Source: Amycolatopsis sp. QT-25
GTDB lineage: Bacteria > Actinomycetota > Actinomycetes > Mycobacteriales > Pseudonocardiaceae
Assembly (NCBI RefSeq): GCF_029369745.1
Contig: NZ_CP120210.1
Coordinates: forward strand, 5,208,001 to 5,272,000
DNA: 64,000 nt
Reading direction: 5' to 3'
Part shown: one piece after another, positions 60,229 to 64,000 of the stretch
Layout of the letters: each line of letters opens with the position of its first letter
How positions within the stretch are numbered: the first letter of the stretch is position 1
Position numbers and translations under genes: made by a program
The notes under the pieces: generated by a model
Told to the model about the DNA's origin: nothing
What the model saw: only the letters and a program-made list of their open reading frames with translations
Databases searched by the model: none

Positions 60229-63120
60229 GTGCCCCGAATCCCGCTCCCTCGTACGCGAGGTGCGAAGCTCATCGCGCTCGCCGCGGTCGTGGTGGTCCTG
60301 GCCGCCGCGGCCGTCGTGTGGACGAACAGCGAACCGGCCCCGTCCGCGGTCAAGACCCAGGAAGCGACCTTCGACCTGCCCGAGACCCCGGGTTCGCCCG
60401 AAGTCGTCAAGATCGACACGACCACGTACCTCCCCGAGCGGACGCCCGCTCCCGCCGTCCTGCTCGCCCACGGTTTCGGCGGTGACAAGAACAGTGTCGC
60501 CACCGAGGCGCGCGAACTCGCCGAAAAGGGCTTCGTCGTGCTCGCCTGGTCCGCGCGCGGTTTCGGCCGCAGCACCGGGAAGATCGCGCTGAACGATCCC
60601 GACCGTGAGGTGGCCGACGCCAGGAAGCTGGTCGACAGCCTCGCCGCGCGGCCCGAAGTCCTCAGCGAGAACGGCGACCCGAAGTTGGCCGTGTCCGGTG
60701 CTTCCTACGGCGGCGCGCTTTCGCTGCTGCTCGCCGGGACCGACAAGCGGGTCGACGCGATCGCGCCGGTGATCACCTACAACGATCTCGCGCAGGGGCT
60801 TTTCCCGAACGCCGCTTCCGCCTCGCCGACGGCCGCCACCACTCCCGCCGCCGGCACGTTCACCGCGGACGGCGTCTTCAAGAAGTCGTGGGCGGGCATC
60901 TTCTTCTCCGCCGGTTCCGGCGCCGCGCAGGGTGGCTCCCCCGCGAACGACGCTCCGGAAGCCGGTGACGAGACGCGCGAGTCCGGCACGGCGCAGGCTG
61001 CGGGCGTGGCGGGTGCCGCGGCGCAGTCCCCGTCGCCCGGCGGCCCGGCCGGACAGCGGCCGCCGTCCGGCCCGGCCGACCCTTGTGGACGGTTCACCGC
61101 CGACGTCTGCCAGGCCTACACCGAACTCGCCACCACGGGCGAAGCGAGCCAGAAGACCGTCGACCTGCTCCGCCGTGTCTCCCCCGCGTCCGTGACGGAC
61201 AAGATCACCGTGCCGACCCTGCTGGTGCAGGGGGAAAGCGACACCCTGTTCGGGTTGGACCAGTCCGACGCGACCGCCCGGCAGATCAGCGCGGCGGGTG
61301 GCGAGGTCCGCACGATCTGGTACACCGGCGGCCACGACGGCGGGAAGCCGGGACAGAAGCTGCGGGCACGGATCGCCGACTTCCTCGAGTTCTCGCTCAC
61401 CGGCCAGGGCACCGATCCCGGGACCGGGTTCAGCTACGACATCCAGGGCACCTTGCGGGCCAACGGTGCTCCCTCGGTCCGGACCGTCACCGCGCCGGCG
61501 TACCCGGGAGCCACCGGGGCCGCCACCGAACGGCGGCGATTCACCTTGGCTGGTCCTGCCCAGCCCGTCGTCCGGCCCGCCGGTGGCAATCCCGCCGCGG
61601 TGAGCGGCATCCCCGGATTGAACGGGGCGGTGGCGGGTTCGTCCCGGCTGTCCGGACTGTTCAGTCTGGATCCACCGGGGCAGGCCGCGCAGTTCGCGAC
61701 GCCGCCGCTCGACGCGCAGACGATCGTGGCCGGTTCGTCCACGGTCCGGCTGCGGATCTCCGCGGATCCGTCGGCCACGGCACCGCAGAAGGAAGCCGTC
61801 CTGTTCGCGAAGCTCTACGACGTCACCTCGGAAGGCGTCCGCACGCTTCCGGCCAACGCCGTCGCACCCTTCCGCGTTTCCGGGCTGCCCGCCGACGGTA
61901 GCCCGGTCGAGGTGACGGTGACCCTGCCGGGCATCGTGCGGCCCCTGGAGGCCGGGCACACCCTCCGATTGGTCGTCGGCACGACCGACCAGGCGTTCTC
62001 GACCCCGGTCGAGCCCGCCGTGTTCCGGATCGAGCTGGCGGATGGCGGGCAGCTCGGTGTCCCGGTCGTCCCCGGCAACTCGGTCGGCGCACCGGCTCCC
62101 CTCGCACAGCTGCTCGGGATCGGCGGCGCGCTGCTCGCGGGTATCGCGATCACGGTGCTCGCCGCGTTCCGCCGCCGCCGTGCCCACGACGTCGACGAGA
62201 GCCTGGCGAAGACGCCGCTGGTGATCGAAGGGTTGCGCAAGGCCTACGCGGGCGGTTTCGTCGCGGTGAAGGATCTGTCGTTCCGGGTCGAACCCGGTCA
62301 GGTGCTCGGTCTGCTCGGGCCGAACGGCGCGGGAAAGACGACGACGCTGCGCATGCTGATGGGGCTCATCACACCGACCGCGGGCACCATCCGCGTCTTC
62401 GGCCACCTCATCGCGCCCGGCGCGCCGGTGCTGTCCCGCATCGGGTCCTTTGTGGAGGGTTCGGGCTTCCTGCCGCATCTGTCCGGCAAGGAGAACCTGG
62501 AGCTGTACTGGGCGAGCACGGGCAGGCCGAGGGAGAAGGCGCACTTCGCCGAGGCCTTGGAGATCGCCGGGCTCGGCGACGCGGTGAACCGGCGGGTCCG
62601 CACCTACAGCCAGGGTATGCGGCAACGGCTCGCGATCGCGCAGGCGATGCTCGGCCTGCCGGAGCTCATGGTGCTCGACGAACCGACCAACGGACTGGAC
62701 CCGCCACAGATCCACCAGATGCGTGAGGTGCTCCAGCGCTACGCGGCGACCGGACGCACCGTGGTGGTCTCGAGCCACCTGCTGGCCGAGGTCGAGCAGA
62801 CCTGTACGCACGTGGTCGTGATGCATCGCGGCATGCTGGTCGCCTCGGGCGAGGTCGGCGAACTGGCCGCGTCCAGCGGTGAAGCGACGTTCCGCGTCGA
62901 CAAGCCCGCCGAAGCGGCCGAAGCGCTGCGGAAGGTCGGCGGTGTTTCCGACGTCGACGTCGACGGCGAACTGGTGCACGCGGATCTCGACGGTCTCGCC
63001 CGCGCGGAGGCGGTCGCCGCCCTGGTGCGGGCCGGGGTCGCGGTCGAGCAGGCCGGGCCGCGGCGCCGTCTGGAAGACGCGTTCCTGCAGCTGGTCGGAG
63101 AGGACTCGAAGGGTGAGTAA
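60229..63120 (+). CDS. Fusion: X-Pro peptidase-like hydrolase, membrane helix, ABC ATPase
   Basis: 963 residues from GTG 60229 (60211 is an alternative). An N-terminal membrane anchor (LIALAAVVVVLAAAAVVWTN) is followed by a CocE/S15-like alpha/beta hydrolase: APAVLLAHGFGGDKNSVATE, nucleophile in LAVSGASYGGALSLLLAGTD, His in WYTGGHDGGKPGQ, with a Gly/Pro/Ser-rich insert (about 240-300) and a jelly-roll domain like the C-terminus of X-Pro dipeptidyl-peptidases. A second helix (LLGIGGALLAGIAITVLAAF, about residue 640) leads to a cytoplasmic ABC ATPase: Walker A LLGPNGAGKTTTLRML, signature YSQGMRQRLAIAQA, Walker B LMVLDEPTNGLDP. The topology puts the hydrolase outside and the ATPase inside. It overlaps the permease gene by 8 bp. 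Confidence 0.9.
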   Translation: MPRIPLPRTRGAKLIALAAVVVVLAAAAVVWTNSEPAPSAVKTQEATFDLPETPGSPEVVKIDTTTYLPERTPAPAVLLAHGFGGDKNSVATEARELAEKGFVVLAWSARGFGRSTGKIALNDPDREVADARKLVDSLAARPEVLSENGDPKLAVSGASYGGALSLLLAGTDKRVDAIAPVITYNDLAQGLFPNAASASPTAATTPAAGTFTADGVFKKSWAGIFFSAGSGAAQGGSPANDAPEAGDETRESGTAQAAGVAGAAAQSPSPGGPAGQRPPSGPADPCGRFTADVCQAYTELATTGEASQKTVDLLRRVSPASVTDKITVPTLLVQGESDTLFGLDQSDATARQISAAGGEVRTIWYTGGHDGGKPGQKLRARIADFLEFSLTGQGTDPGTGFSYDIQGTLRANGAPSVRTVTAPAYPGATGAATERRRFTLAGPAQPVVRPAGGNPAAVSGIPGLNGAVAGSSRLSGLFSLDPPGQAAQFATPPLDAQTIVAGSSTVRLRISADPSATAPQKEAVLFAKLYDVTSEGVRTLPANAVAPFRVSGLPADGSPVEVTVTLPGIVRPLEAGHTLRLVVGTTDQAFSTPVEPAVFRIELADGGQLGVPVVPGNSVGAPAPLAQLLGIGGALLAGIAITVLAAFRRRRAHDVDESLAKTPLVIEGLRKAYAGGFVAVKDLSFRVEPGQVLGLLGPNGAGKTTTLRMLMGLITPTAGTIRVFGHLIAPGAPVLSRIGSFVEGSGFLPHLSGKENLELYWASTGRPREKAHFAEALEIAGLGDAVNRRVRTYSQGMRQRLAIAQAMLGLPELMVLDEPTNGLDPPQIHQMREVLQRYAATGRTVVVSSHLLAEVEQTCTHVVVMHRGMLVASGEVGELAASSGEATFRVDKPAEAAEALRKVGGVSDVDVDGELVHADLDGLARAEAVAALVRAGVAVEQAGPRRRLEDAFLQLVGEDSKGE

Positions 63121-64000
63121 GACCAATGGTTCCGGCCCGGCGACCCGGGCGGAGCACGGCGTGCACACCGATCCGGCGGCCCTGTTGGAGCTGACCGAGG
63201 TCGCGTCGCACGAACCGACCGAGGTCGGCCCGGACGGGGCGGTGGCGGGTTACCGCGCCGACCGGACGCTGCGGCTCGGCGTCGAACTGAAACGTCAGCT
63301 CAAACGCCGTCGGACCCAGCTCATGCTCGGGTTCGTCGCGCTGCTGCCGTTCGTCCTGGTGATCGCGTTCGAGATCGGGCAGGCCAATCCGAATCGCCGC
63401 AGCGGCGGGTTCGTCGACCTCGCGACCGCGAGCGCGCCGAACTTCGTGGTGCTCGCGCTGTTCGTCTCCGGGACGTTCCTGCTCCCGATGATCGTGGCGC
63501 TGTTCTACGGCGACACGATCGCGAGCGAGGCGTCGTGGTCCAGCCTGAAGTACCTGCTCGCGATACCGATCCCCCGGCATCGGGTGCTGCGGCAGAAGGC
63601 GATCGTCTCCGGCATCCTCTCCGCGGTCGCGCTGATCCTGCTGCCGCTGGTGTCGCTGGTGGTCGGCGTCGTCTGGTACGGCGCGGGCGACGCGATCAGC
63701 CCCACCGGGGACGCGGTGTCGTTCGGCGACAGCCTGGTGGCGATGGGGCTGGCGACGATCTACATCATCCTGCAGCTGGCGTGGGTGGCCGGGCTGGCGA
63801 TGCTGCTCTCGGTCGCCACCGACGCCCCGCTGGGCGCCGTCGGCGGGGCGGTGATCGTCGCGATCGTTTCGCAGATCCTCGACCAGATCACCGCACTCGA
63901 AGGATTGCGGGACTATCTGCCGACGCATTTCGCGTTCTCGTGGATGGATCTGATCTCGACCGACATCGACTGGACGAACATGGCCAACGGCATGGTGTCG
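63113..64000 (+). CDS. ABC transporter permease, 5' part
   Basis: 296 codons from GTG 63113, open at the right edge of the window. After a hydrophilic start of about 60 residues come ABC-2-type membrane helices: LMLGFVALLPFVLVIAFEIG, FVVLALFVSGTFLLPMIVAL, SWSSLKYLLAIPIPRHRVLR, IVSGILSAVALILLPLVSLV, LATIYIILQLAWVAGLAMLL. It overlaps the ATPase fusion gene by 8 bp, so it is the membrane partner of that ATPase domain. The substrate is unknown; ABC-2 systems often export peptides, lipids or drugs. Confidence 0.9.
   Translation, partial: MSKTNGSGPATRAEHGVHTDPAALLELTEVASHEPTEVGPDGAVAGYRADRTLRLGVELKRQLKRRRTQLMLGFVALLPFVLVIAFEIGQANPNRRSGGFVDLATASAPNFVVLALFVSGTFLLPMIVALFYGDTIASEASWSSLKYLLAIPIPRHRVLRQKAIVSGILSAVALILLPLVSLVVGVVWYGAGDAISPTGDAVSFGDSLVAMGLATIYIILQLAWVAGLAMLLSVATDAPLGAVGGAVIVAIVSQILDQITALEGLRDYLPTHFAFSWMDLISTDIDWTNMANGMVS

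Noticed and set aside
60202..63168. 988-codon minus-strand open frame
   Set aside because: Complement of the peptidase-ABC fusion gene; composition of a shadow frame.

Overview
The window is high-GC actinobacterial DNA with many GTG starts and dense, often 4-bp-overlapping genes. The best organism clue is the secreted exo-beta-D-glucosaminidase at 43.7-46.8 kb. It matches what I remember of Amycolatopsis orientalis CsxA almost residue for residue, and its catalytic Asp and Glu fall exactly at codons 469 and 541. I therefore read this as an Amycolatopsis chromosome close to A. orientalis.

Layout. 0-0.7 kb: 5' part of a P-loop NTPase gene. 0.8-7.5 kb (minus): translation core pheT-pheS-rRNA methyltransferase-rplT-rpmI-infC, with a DUF1844 gene divergent from it. 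infC appears to start at ATC, and the methyltransferase appears to start at a CTG that overlaps the rplT stop. 7.5-9.3 kb: a GntR regulator and ACC deaminase, bracketed by two long palindromes. 9.3-21.7 kb: an eleven-gene catabolic locus with two divergent arms (kdgK-iclR-ridA on minus; eight genes on plus). 22-28.5 kb: secreted beta-helix protein, snapalysin, small regulators, a nitrilase-family amidohydrolase, and an ECF sigma/anti-sigma pair. 28.9-33.9 kb: uvrA, an acyltransferase and an MBL hydrolase. 34-42.5 kb: a poorly conserved, partly lower-GC stretch with several broken genes (an unknown gene, a glycosidase tail, a UvrD-type helicase), a VapBC pair, very small ORFs and a MerR/BtrH pair. 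42.7-64 kb: housekeeping and accessory genes, csxA, a CPA1 antiporter, an FGGY kinase with a divergent LacI regulator, a RES-Xre toxin-antitoxin pair, an S9 peptidase, TerC behind a probable manganese riboswitch, and a peptidase/ABC-ATPase fusion with its permease.

Main biological reading. The genes between 9.3 and 21.7 kb fit together as a route for C1-oxidised chitin ends, that is, N-acetylglucosaminate (GlcNAc1A) as made by chitin-active LPMOs. The proposed parts are: a secreted lactonase that opens the lactone; a Das-type ABC importer and a cytoplasmic GH20 hexosaminidase that take in and cut oligomers; a gluconate-family (GntP) permease for the free aldonate; a D-aminoacylase-family deacetylase; a D-serine-dehydratase-like PLP enzyme that converts D-glucosaminate to 2-keto-3-deoxygluconate; RidA to clear enamine/imine; and a KDG kinase. 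An IclR regulator has a candidate operator in the divergent promoter region. This is inference from gene families and order. A KDPG aldolase, an LPMO and the ABC ATPase are not in the window. With CsxA further along, the window has a chitin/chitosan theme.

A family of perfect or near-perfect palindromes built on a TGAAGG(N)CCTTCA-like core sits at several gene ends (0.7, 7.5, 9.2, 21.7, 23.9, 46.8 kb). They look like terminators of a repeated, lineage-specific type.
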